Shown here in pieces: positions 1-6,594 of a stretch of DNA of 15,087 nucleotides. Within the stretch, counting starts at the first letter, position 1, and every line of letters starts with the position of its first letter. Origin of the DNA: Minisyncoccota bacterium (lineage in GTDB: Bacteria > Patescibacteriota > Minisyncoccia > Phycocordibacterales > CAIJYI01); contig JALNYN010000004.1 of assembly GCA_023229825.1 (NCBI GenBank), positions 63,087 to 78,173 on the forward strand. The letters are read 5' to 3'. The position numbers and the translations under genes are program-made. The notes beneath the pieces were generated by a model, which saw only the letters and a program-made list of their open reading frames with translations, searched no databases and was not told the DNA's origin.

Positions 1-115
1 TGGCGGAGGGACACGGGATCCACGGGGAGTAACGATAAAAGTGGATTCCGGCTCACGCCTCGCCACGCCGTAGCCTTGGCGGAGGGTGGGGCCGGAATGA
101 CGACGAAAGTGATTG
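1..115. repeat. Two related palindromic repeat units (REP-like), the first cut by the window edge
   Basis: TGGCGGAGGG occurs at 1-10 and again at 78-87. Each copy is followed after a variable stretch by a similar tail: GAGTAACGATAAAAGTGGATT-like near 27-47 and GAATGACGACGAAAGTGATT-like near 94-114. The second unit is framed by the inverted repeat ATTCCGGC (45-52) and GCCGGAAT (91-98), so it can fold into a long hairpin. The block lies downstream of nrdB, where the hairpin plus a short T stretch on the minus strand could also end transcription. No gene was seen in 1-136. Short GC-rich intergenic palindromes of this kind are common in bacteria; whether this one is dispersed in the genome cannot be told here. 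Confidence 0.6.
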
Positions 116-136
116 AGTTAATTGGAGATGGTATAA

Positions 137-1171
137 TTACCATTCCAGTTGTCCACCGATCTTGTATTCGGTCACTCGGGTTTCAAAAAAGTTTTTTTCT
201 TTGGAGATATCAATAGCTTCGGACATCCAAGGAAAAGGATTCTCCACGTTATATTGCAACGGCAGCCCTACCCTCTCGAGCCGTCGGTCGGCGATGTATT
301 CGATATACTGCTTGAATCCGGCCGCATTCATACCGAATATTCCCGTCGGAAACACCTCTTTCGCAAAAGTGTATTCCAAAACAACTGCGCGCCGAATGAT
401 ATCAACAAGATGATCCTGAAATTCTTTTGTCCACAATTCCGGCTGTTCCTCTTTTATCGCATTGACGATATTAATACCGAAATTCAAATGCTGCGATTCA
501 TCGCGCATAATATATTGGATCTGCTCCGCAGCGCCCACCATTTTATTCTGTCTTTGAAAGCCGAACATGACGGCGAAAGAGCTATAAAAGAAAATTCCTT
601 CCATGACGAGCGCGAATACCGCCCAGTTTTCCAAGAACTTCTGGTCATTCTCAAACGTTCCGGTTTTAAAGGCCGGGTCGAATATGCCTTCGTTCAGAGA
701 AAGAACGAGATTGTCTTTGTTGTAAATAGCTTCCACTTCCCGATACATGTTGAATATCTTGCTTTCGTCGAGTCCGAGCGATTCGACGATATATTGATAC
801 GAATGAGTGTGTATCGCTTCTTCGTATCCCTGACGGAGAAGGTACATGCGGACCTCGGGGGATGTCACATGACGATAGAGAGCGAGAACGACATTATTTG
901 CGGCGATCGAATCTGCGGTCGTAAAAAAACCCAGCACTGTTTCAAAAGCTTTTCGTTCGTCTTCAGTGAGAACGGTTTTTGAACGCCATTGTTCGATGTC
1001 TTTCTGCATCCCGATCTCGGTCGGAAGCCAGTGATTGGCGTTTCCGACATTATACGCCTCCCACGCGAACGTGTGGCGCATCGGGTAAAGCTGCATGACA
1101 TCGGCATCAGCCCCGTTAATGATCCGGCGCTTGTTGATATCAACGGGTTTTGCATTTATTTGTATGGGCAC
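137..1171 (-). CDS. nrdB: Class I ribonucleotide reductase, radical-generating beta subunit (R2)
   Basis: This 344-aa ferritin-like protein houses the dimetal site and radical that activate NrdA for reduction of ribonucleoside diphosphates. All six expected metal ligands are visible by alignment to E. coli R2: D87 (in TTADSI), E118 and H121 (in YEEAIHTHSY), E191 (in VMEGIFFY), and E225 and H228 (in MRDESQH). Y125 sits at the E. coli Y122 radical position. The C-terminal tail keeps a tyrosine (Y336) for electron transfer to NrdA. Around the ligands the sequence (NNVVLALYRHV, EEAIHTH, YIVESLGLDE) resembles the Chlamydia class Ic branch, which carries Phe at the radical site and Glu as first ligand. 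Here Tyr and Asp are present, so a tyrosyl-radical enzyme is inferred; the metals cannot be read from sequence. The start is GTG (1169-1171) with no clear Shine-Dalgarno site. It lies 42 bp after nrdA in the same direction, so it is probably co-transcribed. Confidence 0.96.
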   Translation of the reverse strand: MPIQINAKPVDINKRRIINGADADVMQLYPMRHTFAWEAYNVGNANHWLPTEIGMQKDIEQWRSKTVLTEDERKAFETVLGFFTTADSIAANNVVLALYRHVTSPEVRMYLLRQGYEEAIHTHSYQYIVESLGLDESKIFNMYREVEAIYNKDNLVLSLNEGIFDPAFKTGTFENDQKFLENWAVFALVMEGIFFYSSFAVMFGFQRQNKMVGAAEQIQYIMRDESQHLNFGINIVNAIKEEQPELWTKEFQDHLVDIIRRAVVLEYTFAKEVFPTGIFGMNAAGFKQYIEYIADRRLERVGLPLQYNVENPFPWMSEAIDISKEKNFFETRVTEYKIGGQLEW

Positions 1172-1172
1172 A

Positions 1173-1209
1173 ATAGTTAAAAGTTTAAAGTTGTAAAGTT
1201 TATCAAGTC
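1173..1209 (-). repeat. AT-rich intergenic repeat, copy A (between nrdA and nrdB)
   Basis: The 42-bp nrdA-nrdB gap consists almost entirely of an AT-rich element. Read on the plus strand it begins ATAGTTAAAAGTTT and ends GTAAAGTTTATCAAGTC. The same two blocks recur at 8573-8603, where the copy is 6 bp shorter. In both places the element lies directly upstream of a minus-strand start codon (nrdB here, the alkyltransferase at 8568). Internal AAAGTT units suggest it grows and shrinks by slippage. Confidence 0.7.
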
Positions 1210-1213
1210 CGGT

Positions 1214-3982
1214 CTACCCTTCGCAGGATTCGCAAATCCCTACGGCTTCACCGGCGGCAACTTTTTTCAGATGTTCCTCTTTTGCAGCCTCGATCGGGTT
1301 CGGCTGTTTTACCGCGGCGCGATTGTGGGTTTGTCCGAATTCCGCGGTGCTTATTGTTGATTTTTCCACTTGAGAAGCTCCGAGAGTACGGAGATAGTAG
1401 GTAGTTTTTATGCCGGCTCTCCATGCGTAAAAATATATATCCGACAATGCTTTTCCGGAAGTTCCGTTGAAAAAAATATTGAGCGACTGCGACTGATCTA
1501 TCCACTTCGAACGCCTTGCCGCCGCGTCGATGATCCATTTGGGATCCATTTCAAAAACTTCTTTGTAGCGCATTCTGATATTTTCCGGTATCTCGGTTAT
1601 TTCCTGAACGCTTCCGTCGTGGAATTTTATTTTATTCAGCATGCTCTTATCCCAAAGACCGAGCGTTTTCAATTCACGGATCAAGTAATCGTTCGTCACG
1701 ACAAAATTTCCCGCTTGATTCGATTTCACATAGAGATTTTTATAGATCGGTTCGGTCGAAGGAATGCACCCGACGATATTCGCCGTCGTCGCGGTCGGTG
1801 CGATCGCCATGCAGTTTGAGTTTCTCATTCCATGCTTTTTTATATGATCGCGAACTGGTTTCCAATCCAGCTTTCCGCCTCGCGGCAGCGTTATCGCCTC
1901 CCCTCTTTCTTTTTCCAAAAGATCGACGGTATCCTGCGGCAGCAGCCCCCGATCCCATTTCGAGCCTTTATAGGTTTCGTATGATCCGCGTTCCGCCGCA
2001 AGCTCCGAGGAAGAAAGGATCGCATGGTACGCCACCGTTTCCATGCTTTGATCAGAAAAATCGACGGCTTCCTCCGAATCATAATCGAGTCCCAGCAAAA
2101 AGAGCGCATCGTGCAGTCCGCGGATCCCAAGCCCAATGGGGCGATGTTTCATATTGGAACGCTCTGCATCTTCCGTGGGGTAAAAATTGATATCGATGAT
2201 ATTATCCAGCATTCGAACGGCTATTTTGGTGACTTCCGCGGCTTTTTTATCATCAAACTTTTTATCTTTCACGAATTTGGCAAAATTCAATGATCCCAAA
2301 TTACACACTGCCGTTTCTTCAAAAGACGTATTGAGAGTGATCTCCGTACACAAATTGGAATTATGCACGACTCCGACATGATCTTGCGGAGACCGAATGT
2401 TCGACGGGTCTTTCCACGTGATCCACGGATGTCCCGTTTCAAAAAGCATCATCACCATTTTTTTCCAAAGATCTGCCGCAGGAATTTGCTTCCAGAGTTT
2501 TATTTCTCCGCAGAGAGCTTTCGCTTCGTATTCCCGATATTTTTCATCGAAGGCTTTGCCGTAGATATGGTGCAGCTCCGGGGTTTCATCGGGAGAAAAA
2601 AGCGTCCACACGGCTCCATCCCTCACTCGTTTCATAAACAGGTCGGGAACCCAGTTCGCAGTGTCCATATCATGCGTTCTCCTGCGGTCATCGCCGGTAT
2701 TTTTGCGCAGTTCCAAAAAATCCAGAATATCATAATGCCATGTTTCCAAATACACGACCGCCGCTCCGCGCCGCCTCCCGCTCCGGTTGATCGCGACGGT
2801 CACGTCATTGGCAATTTTAATAAAAGGAATGACGCCCTGGCTTTCCACCCCGGTGCCTCGTATATATGCTCCGGTTCCCCGGATATTCGTCCAATCCGTT
2901 CCAATGCCTCCCGACCATTTGGAAAGCTGAGAATTGTCGGCAAAGTTTTTAAAGATACCCGAAAGATCGTCCGGCACGGTATTCAAATAACACGAGGAGA
3001 GCTGCGGTTTTGTTGTTCCCGCATGAAAGAGCGTCGGTGTCGAAGGCGTATAGAGAAACTGCGACATAATGTCATAAAATGCTTTCGCGTATTTCATTTT
3101 ATACTCCCCCTTCTCATTTAACGCCGAACCCATGGCGATACGCATCCAAAACATTTGCGGGGTTTCGATAATGCGATTATTTTTGGGGTCGCGGACAAAA
3201 TATCGATCGTAGAGCGTTTGGATACCAAGATAAGCAAAAAGCGAGTCACGTTCCAGCGAAATATATGTGCCCAGCTCTCCGAGATCAAAATCGAGCATTT
3301 TTTTATCCAAACGTCCCATGTGCACCCCTTTTTCTATGCTTTCTCGAAATGCTTTAGTGTGGATCTTGTTCAAATGTTTATGATCGATCTTCTCGCCGAG
3401 CACTTCTTTGTAAAGGTCGGCAAGAACGAGTTTTGCGGCAAGCGAGGAATATGCGGGGTCCATTTCGATAAAAGATCGCACGGTCATAATGAGAGCTTTG
3501 GTGAGTTCCACGGTACTTATTCCGTCATATATTTCGCTCCGGAACTGTTTCAATATCGCATCCTCGTCGACGACATCTCTTATCTCATCGATCTGATGAG
3601 CGAGGAAGGCTCTTATTTTTTCTTCGGAAAATGGCTCTTTTTTACCAGAGCGTTTCAAGACAAGAATATCCGGCGTTTCATTTTTTAGAGAGCGTTTTTG
3701 TTCCCGTTCATGACGATAGAGAATATATGCCTTCGCCGTTTCAAAATAGCCTGCTTCCATAAGGACCTTTTCAACAATATTTTGGATGTCTTCCACTCCC
3801 GGGTTCTTCGTTTCTTCAAATTCGAGTTCCACCGATCGGACGACGGACAAGGTAAGGGCTCCTAGGTCGATCTTTGAAATTTCCGTTCCTGTTTCGAGAA
3901 AAGCCTTTTCCATGGCCGATGTTATTTTTTCGACCTCGAATAATGCGAGCATGCCGTTGCGTTTTTTTATGTGCGTGATCAT
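1214..3982 (-). CDS. nrdA: Class I ribonucleotide reductase, catalytic alpha subunit (R1) with two ATP-cone domains
   Basis: The 922-aa large subunit reduces ribonucleoside diphosphates to deoxyribonucleotides together with NrdB. Two consecutive ATP-cones occupy about residues 2-94 and 106-196, explaining the extra length over the 761-aa E. coli protein, which has one. The catalytic barrel follows. C331 (LSSCYLN) and C560 (VCNLGS) form the redox pair, and N543, C545 and E547 (SNLCTEI) carry the thiyl radical and catalytic groups. APTATTANI (728-736) is the phosphate-binding loop. Y862 and Y863 (TTYYLRT) match the radical-transfer tyrosine pair. The tail ends with CESC (C917, C920) for re-reduction by thioredoxin or glutaredoxin. 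ATG at 3980-3982 is used; no Shine-Dalgarno site precedes it (CATACTCCC). ATP-cones normally sense ATP/dATP; two in tandem occur in other NrdA proteins such as that of Pseudomonas. No nrdR gene is present in the window. Confidence 0.97.
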   Translation of the reverse strand: MITHIKKRNGMLALFEVEKITSAMEKAFLETGTEISKIDLGALTLSVVRSVELEFEETKNPGVEDIQNIVEKVLMEAGYFETAKAYILYRHEREQKRSLKNETPDILVLKRSGKKEPFSEEKIRAFLAHQIDEIRDVVDEDAILKQFRSEIYDGISTVELTKALIMTVRSFIEMDPAYSSLAAKLVLADLYKEVLGEKIDHKHLNKIHTKAFRESIEKGVHMGRLDKKMLDFDLGELGTYISLERDSLFAYLGIQTLYDRYFVRDPKNNRIIETPQMFWMRIAMGSALNEKGEYKMKYAKAFYDIMSQFLYTPSTPTLFHAGTTKPQLSSCYLNTVPDDLSGIFKNFADNSQLSKWSGGIGTDWTNIRGTGAYIRGTGVESQGVIPFIKIANDVTVAINRSGRRRGAAVVYLETWHYDILDFLELRKNTGDDRRRTHDMDTANWVPDLFMKRVRDGAVWTLFSPDETPELHHIYGKAFDEKYREYEAKALCGEIKLWKQIPAADLWKKMVMMLFETGHPWITWKDPSNIRSPQDHVGVVHNSNLCTEITLNTSFEETAVCNLGSLNFAKFVKDKKFDDKKAAEVTKIAVRMLDNIIDINFYPTEDAERSNMKHRPIGLGIRGLHDALFLLGLDYDSEEAVDFSDQSMETVAYHAILSSSELAAERGSYETYKGSKWDRGLLPQDTVDLLEKERGEAITLPRGGKLDWKPVRDHIKKHGMRNSNCMAIAPTATTANIVGCIPSTEPIYKNLYVKSNQAGNFVVTNDYLIRELKTLGLWDKSMLNKIKFHDGSVQEITEIPENIRMRYKEVFEMDPKWIIDAAARRSKWIDQSQSLNIFFNGTSGKALSDIYFYAWRAGIKTTYYLRTLGASQVEKSTISTAEFGQTHNRAAVKQPNPIEAAKEEHLKKVAAGEAVGICESCEG

Positions 3983-4014
3983 GGGAGTATGATTTTTGAT
4001 TTTTAATGGTGACG

Positions 4015-4056
4015 AATAAAACCGGATAAAGAAAATAAATTCTTTACCGGGTTAAA
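4015..4056 (-). promoter_or_regulatory. Hairpin in the nrdA upstream region
   Basis: CCGGATAAAGAA (4022-4033) can pair with TTCTTTACCGG (4040-4050) across a 6-nt AATAAA loop, with one bulged A; outer A/T pairs extend it. On the minus strand the right-hand side is followed by TTTTATT. The upstream gene already has its own terminator at 4249-4275, so this hairpin would fall in the nrdA leader if the promoter lies further upstream. It could be an attenuator or simply a second terminator; the sequence does not decide. Apart from this hairpin and an AT-rich tract near 4068-4090, nothing was recognised in 3983-4248. Confidence 0.4.
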
Positions 4057-4248
4057 AAAAATGAAAATATGCTTATATATATGCCTATATGGCTCGCTTA
4101 GCGATAGAAATTAATTCTAATGGTTTATTTGGAAGTTTGGAAACTAATTATATCATGCGGCAAAGAAAATTATTCGAAAACCAAGCCGCCGATTTGGTCA
4201 AGACAATGAACGATTTTTTAAAAGTTATCCACAAGACCGTAAACAGAA

Positions 4249-4275
4249 AACCGCCACCCTTAATAGATGGCGGTT
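4249..4275 (-). terminator. Rho-independent terminator of the small membrane protein gene
   Basis: AACCGCCA (4249-4256) and TGGCGGTT (4268-4275) form an 8-bp stem with an 11-nt loop. On the minus strand the stem runs straight into TTTTCTGTTT. It begins 5 bp after the TGA at 4281. An outer GACCGT/ACGGTC pair lies around it. Confidence 0.8.
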
Positions 4276-4280
4276 CACGG

Positions 4281-4586
4281 TCAAAGGTGGAACGAGTGAT
4301 CAAAAAGGAAAAGCAGCGCCCCGATAACAAATCCCGTGTGAATATATGTCGCGTAAATGATCATTTTTTCTTTGAATGTTCGCTCTTTCGCAATCGCCTT
4401 GGAGCTATGATCAAATCGACGGTAAGTTGCGACGGCGAAGAAAAAGATAAGTCCAATAGACCACATCGGTTCAATTATCGTTCGACCCGTAAAAATAAAA
4501 AATCCGCTATAGGTCGCGCATGCCGCCAGCAAATACACCCCCATAAGGAATAGTGTATCCGAAAAACTTTTATACTGACCATTCAT
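4281..4586 (-). CDS. Small integral membrane protein, function unknown
   Basis: The 101-aa protein has three hydrophobic segments, at about residues 11-31 (TLFLMGVYLLAACATYSGFF), 36-55 (TIIEPMWSIGLIFFFAVATY) and 76-96 (IIYATYIHTGFVIGALLFLF). A basic, charged linker (RRFDHSSKAIAKERTFKEK) separates the second and third. No signal-peptide cleavage site is evident and the family was not recognised. The ATG at 4584-4586 is chosen because a strong Shine-Dalgarno site, GGGGAGG, ends 6 nt upstream; an in-frame TTG five codons earlier would overlap that site. A good promoter (4626-4654) and its own terminator make it a single-gene unit. The plus-strand reading frame over this interval is rejected, since the minus frame has a ribosome binding site, promoter, terminator and coherent membrane topology. 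Confidence 0.82.
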   Translation of the reverse strand: MNGQYKSFSDTLFLMGVYLLAACATYSGFFIFTGRTIIEPMWSIGLIFFFAVATYRRFDHSSKAIAKERTFKEKMIIYATYIHTGFVIGALLFLFDHSFHL

Positions 4587-4625
4587 GTTAAACCTCCCCA
4601 AAAATCAGTAAAAATATCTGAATTT

Positions 4626-4654
4626 AGATTAACATTTTATAACAATTCTGTCAA
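4626..4654 (-). promoter_or_regulatory. Sigma-70-type promoter of the small membrane protein gene
   Basis: On the minus strand a perfect -35 TTGACA (4649-4654) is followed after 17 bp by TAATCT (4626-4631), preceded by TGT as an extended -10. The expected start site near 4619 gives a leader of about 33 nt containing the GGGGAGG ribosome binding site. Confidence 0.75.
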
Positions 4655-4696
4655 TTTTTTACGGCGTTTTCTGTCAGTATTACCTCTTGGAGACGG

Positions 4697-4801
4697 GATT
4701 TTTCGATGAGATTCGTTTTATTTTTTAAAAATTGCGGCGGGGCTGTACAAGAGTACTGCCCCGCCGCAATTTTTAAAAAATAAAACGAAGATCGCGAAAA
4801 A
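4697..4801. repeat. Perfect 32-bp inverted repeat (bidirectional terminator or MITE-like element)
   Basis: Positions 4712-4743 and 4758-4789 are perfect reverse complements over 32 bp, starting TTCGTTTTATTTTTTAAAAA and ending with the GC-rich core GCGGCGGGGC. The 14-nt centre can pair further (GTAC/GTAC) around AAGA. Further out, TTTTTCG near 4699-4705 can pair with CGAAAAA near 4795-4801. The hexamer AGACGG lies on both sides, at 4691-4696 and 4801-4806. Lying just after the transporter stop at 4831, the A-tract/GC stem/T-tract layout would terminate transcription in both directions. The extreme perfection, length and flanking hexamer also fit a small non-autonomous mobile element. Confidence 0.8.
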
Positions 4802-4830
4802 GACGGCTCTGCTCGGTTAGCAAACAACCC

Positions 4831-6447
4831 CTAAAATCTCCAGAGGATGTAAACCAGTATCTGTATAAACACCACCTTCCCTATCGTGGCGAACGGATAG
4901 ACGCTGGCGTAGACGAGCGTTGGCAATTCCGTTTTGGCTCGTTCTTTCGCGACGGAGAGTCCGGCAGGCTGCGTCATCGCCGCACTTATTCCGCCCATGA
5001 CAGAAAGAATGTTTTCCTTCATAAGAACAAGAAATACCGTACCGGCAATGAGCGACGAAAAGGTAATGAACGCTCCTCCGATAACGATGGAAAAACCATA
5101 ATCCTTGAACACCTCGACGAATCTTGATCCGGCTACCAGCCCCGCTCCGGCAAAAAAGAACGTAATTCCTATTTCGCGGATCAAATTGAGCGCCGCAACC
5201 GGTACGTGCATTTCCATTTTTCCGATCTTTTTGCGGTGTGAAATAATAAGCCCTGCTATCAGTGCGCCTCCGGGCGAACCGAGCGTTATCGGCGCTCCGA
5301 CGAATGTGGGGATGGGAATAGCTCCGATAAAAATTCCGAGAACGATGCCTAAAAAGAACGGCAGCATGTTGGTTTCGTTCAGTTTTTCATTTTTTACGCC
5401 GATGCGTTTGATCATCTTTTCCATCTCATCATGGTTGCCCACCAGCCGCAGAATGTCGCCGGCTTCAACCACAGTGCTTCCGGTCGGAACTATTTCAAAA
5501 TCCTGCCGAGTGATCCGCGTAACGACGATATGCTGTTCGTAAAACACATGGAGTTCTCCGATCTTTTTATTCACGAATTCCGGCGATGTTACTTCGACAT
5601 CTTCCGCAACCACGCCATGGTTTAAAATAGGCACGTCCGTTTCGTGTCCGATGAACACGGGCATTTTTCCAAGTTCCGCCTGTTCTCCGATCACCGTGAC
5701 GATGTCTCCCTCTTCGAGTACAAATCCCGGTATCGCCACGCTTTCTTTATCACCTCTCCTGACGCGTGAAAAATTGATCGATGCGATATGATGCGCATGA
5801 ATGTCTCCGATGGTTTTTCCGAAAAGTGTTTTATTTTCCAAACAAAATTGCTTCCGAACAAGATTATGGCGGGATGCGTTCTCTTTTCTGCTCCATTCTT
5901 CTTCCTCTTCTCGCGGCTTTCTCCTCAATAACTGCGGAAGGAATTGAACGAAGAGAACGGTGGCCAGTACGGAAAAAGGATACGCGATACCGTAACCGGC
6001 CGTTGCAATAGCACCGTCGCCCGCGTGATTTTTCTCCACCATGTCTACCGCGACCGCGAGAGAGGGAGTATTCGTTATCGCTCCGGAAAACATTCCGACC
6101 GCCAAATTATCGGGAATATGAAACAAGATCGCCAAGAGGACCGTTGCAATGATCCCGGAAATGATGGAGAAAAAAGCCGCAAGGGCGAATTTCCATCCAT
6201 CCTTTCGAAAGACTTTGAAAAAATACGGCCCGACCTGAATACTTATCGCATAAACAAAGAGAATGAGCCCGATATCGCGCACTTGGATCGGCATCGTAAA
6301 ACCGAAATGTCCAAAAACCAGGGCGGTGAGAAAGACCGCGCTTGAACCGAGCGAGATCTTCTTTATGGATATTTTTCCAAGATATGAACCGAGGAGAATA
6401 ATGGAGAAGAAGATAAGAAGCGAGTTGGCGGTGATGTATGCGGGCAT
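4831..6447 (-). CDS. AspT/YidE/YbjL-family transporter with two RCK_C (TrkA_C) domains
   Basis: The 538-aa inner-membrane protein has the arrangement of aspartate-alanine exchanger-type proteins: a membrane half (about 1-172), two cytosolic RCK_C domains (about 200-270 and 285-350, each with GDI before a strand: EEGDIVTVIG, EAGDILRLVG), and a second membrane half (about 362-538). The halves are an internal duplication. GAITNTPSL and IAYPFSVLATV in the first match GISAAMTQPAGLSVA and SVYPFATIGKVV in the second. The substrate cannot be read from sequence; many relatives are uncharacterised, and AspT itself exchanges aspartate for alanine. The ATG at 6445-6447 (MPAYITANS) is chosen because the frame upstream, to a GTG at 6516, is just the translation of a 7-bp tandem repeat. 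No clear Shine-Dalgarno site precedes the ATG. It is transcribed alone, with a promoter at 6527-6555 and the large hairpin downstream. Confidence 0.9.
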   Translation of the reverse strand: MPAYITANSLLIFFSIILLGSYLGKISIKKISLGSSAVFLTALVFGHFGFTMPIQVRDIGLILFVYAISIQVGPYFFKVFRKDGWKFALAAFFSIISGIIATVLLAILFHIPDNLAVGMFSGAITNTPSLAVAVDMVEKNHAGDGAIATAGYGIAYPFSVLATVLFVQFLPQLLRRKPREEEEEWSRKENASRHNLVRKQFCLENKTLFGKTIGDIHAHHIASINFSRVRRGDKESVAIPGFVLEEGDIVTVIGEQAELGKMPVFIGHETDVPILNHGVVAEDVEVTSPEFVNKKIGELHVFYEQHIVVTRITRQDFEIVPTGSTVVEAGDILRLVGNHDEMEKMIKRIGVKNEKLNETNMLPFFLGIVLGIFIGAIPIPTFVGAPITLGSPGGALIAGLIISHRKKIGKMEMHVPVAALNLIREIGITFFFAGAGLVAGSRFVEVFKDYGFSIVIGGAFITFSSLIAGTVFLVLMKENILSVMGGISAAMTQPAGLSVAKERAKTELPTLVYASVYPFATIGKVVFIQILVYILWRF

Positions 6448-6451
6448 GATA

Positions 6452-6505
6452 AAAAAGTAAAAAGTAAAAAGTAAAAAGTAAAAAGTAAAAAGTAAAAAGT
6501 AAAAA
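6452..6505. repeat. Seven tandem 7-bp repeats (AAAAAGT) directly before the transporter start
   Basis: GT recurs exactly every 7 bp, at 6457, 6464, 6471, 6478, 6485, 6492 and 6499, separated by five A residues. The array ends 4 bp before the ATG at 6447 (minus strand) and lies inside the transcribed leader predicted from the promoter at 6527-6555. Read in frame from a GTG at 6516 it encodes an artificial-looking Phe/Tyr/Leu stretch. A change of one unit shifts frame for the GTG start and changes the leader length for the ATG start. Confidence 0.95.
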
Positions 6506-6526
6506 ATTTTTACCACTAATAATGGA

Positions 6527-6555
6527 AATATAACACAAAAGCGAGCAATTGCGAA
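6527..6555 (-). promoter_or_regulatory. Promoter of the transporter gene
   Basis: On the minus strand TTCGCA (6550-6555) and TATATT (6527-6532) are 17 bp apart, and TGT before the -10 gives an extended -10. It is back to back with the plus-strand promoter of the 6595 gene, so the two are divergently transcribed from about 80 bp. Its start site near 6520 would place all seven AAAAAGT units in the leader. Confidence 0.55.
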
Positions 6556-6579
6556 CTATTTTCTAAAATTTGTACCGTA

Positions 6580-6588
6580 TGTTATTCT
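6580..6588 (+). promoter_or_regulatory. Extended -10 promoter, leaderless geometry, for the gene at 6595
   Basis: TGT followed by TATTCT (6583-6588) forms an extended -10. Exactly six bases (AAACCC) separate it from the ATG at 6595, so transcription would start at or within one base of the start codon. No Shine-Dalgarno sequence is present and no convincing -35 is seen at 17 bp. Confidence 0.5.
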
Positions 6589-6594
6589 AAACCC

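Noticed and set aside
149..982. Long plus-strand open frame opposite nrdB
   Set aside because: The minus strand encodes NrdB with all catalytic residues; the plus frame is a shadow with no recognisable domain or ribosome binding site.
2363..3121. Long plus-strand open frame opposite nrdA
   Set aside because: It lies entirely inside the well-supported nrdA gene and its translation is rich in Arg, His and Phe with no domain.
4060..4092. AT-rich imperfect palindrome (GCTTATATATATGC) upstream of nrdA as an NrdR box
   Set aside because: NrdR boxes have ACAC/GTGT-type ends and usually come in pairs; neither is seen, and no nrdR gene is in the window.
4089..4553. 154-aa plus-strand frame beginning MARLAIEINSNG
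   Set aside because: It overlaps the membrane protein gene, which has a promoter, Shine-Dalgarno site, terminator and coherent membrane segments; the plus product is a Lys/Arg/Asn-rich shadow.
6452..6505. CRISPR-like array
   Set aside because: The repeats are 7 bp and directly contiguous with no spacers, and there are no cas genes nearby.
6448..6516. GTG start at 6516 for the transporter, adding 23 Phe/Tyr/Leu-rich residues
   Set aside because: The extension is the translation of the (AAAAAGT)7 array; the ATG at 6447 gives the expected N-terminus for the family. It is kept only as a possibility in the repeat finding.
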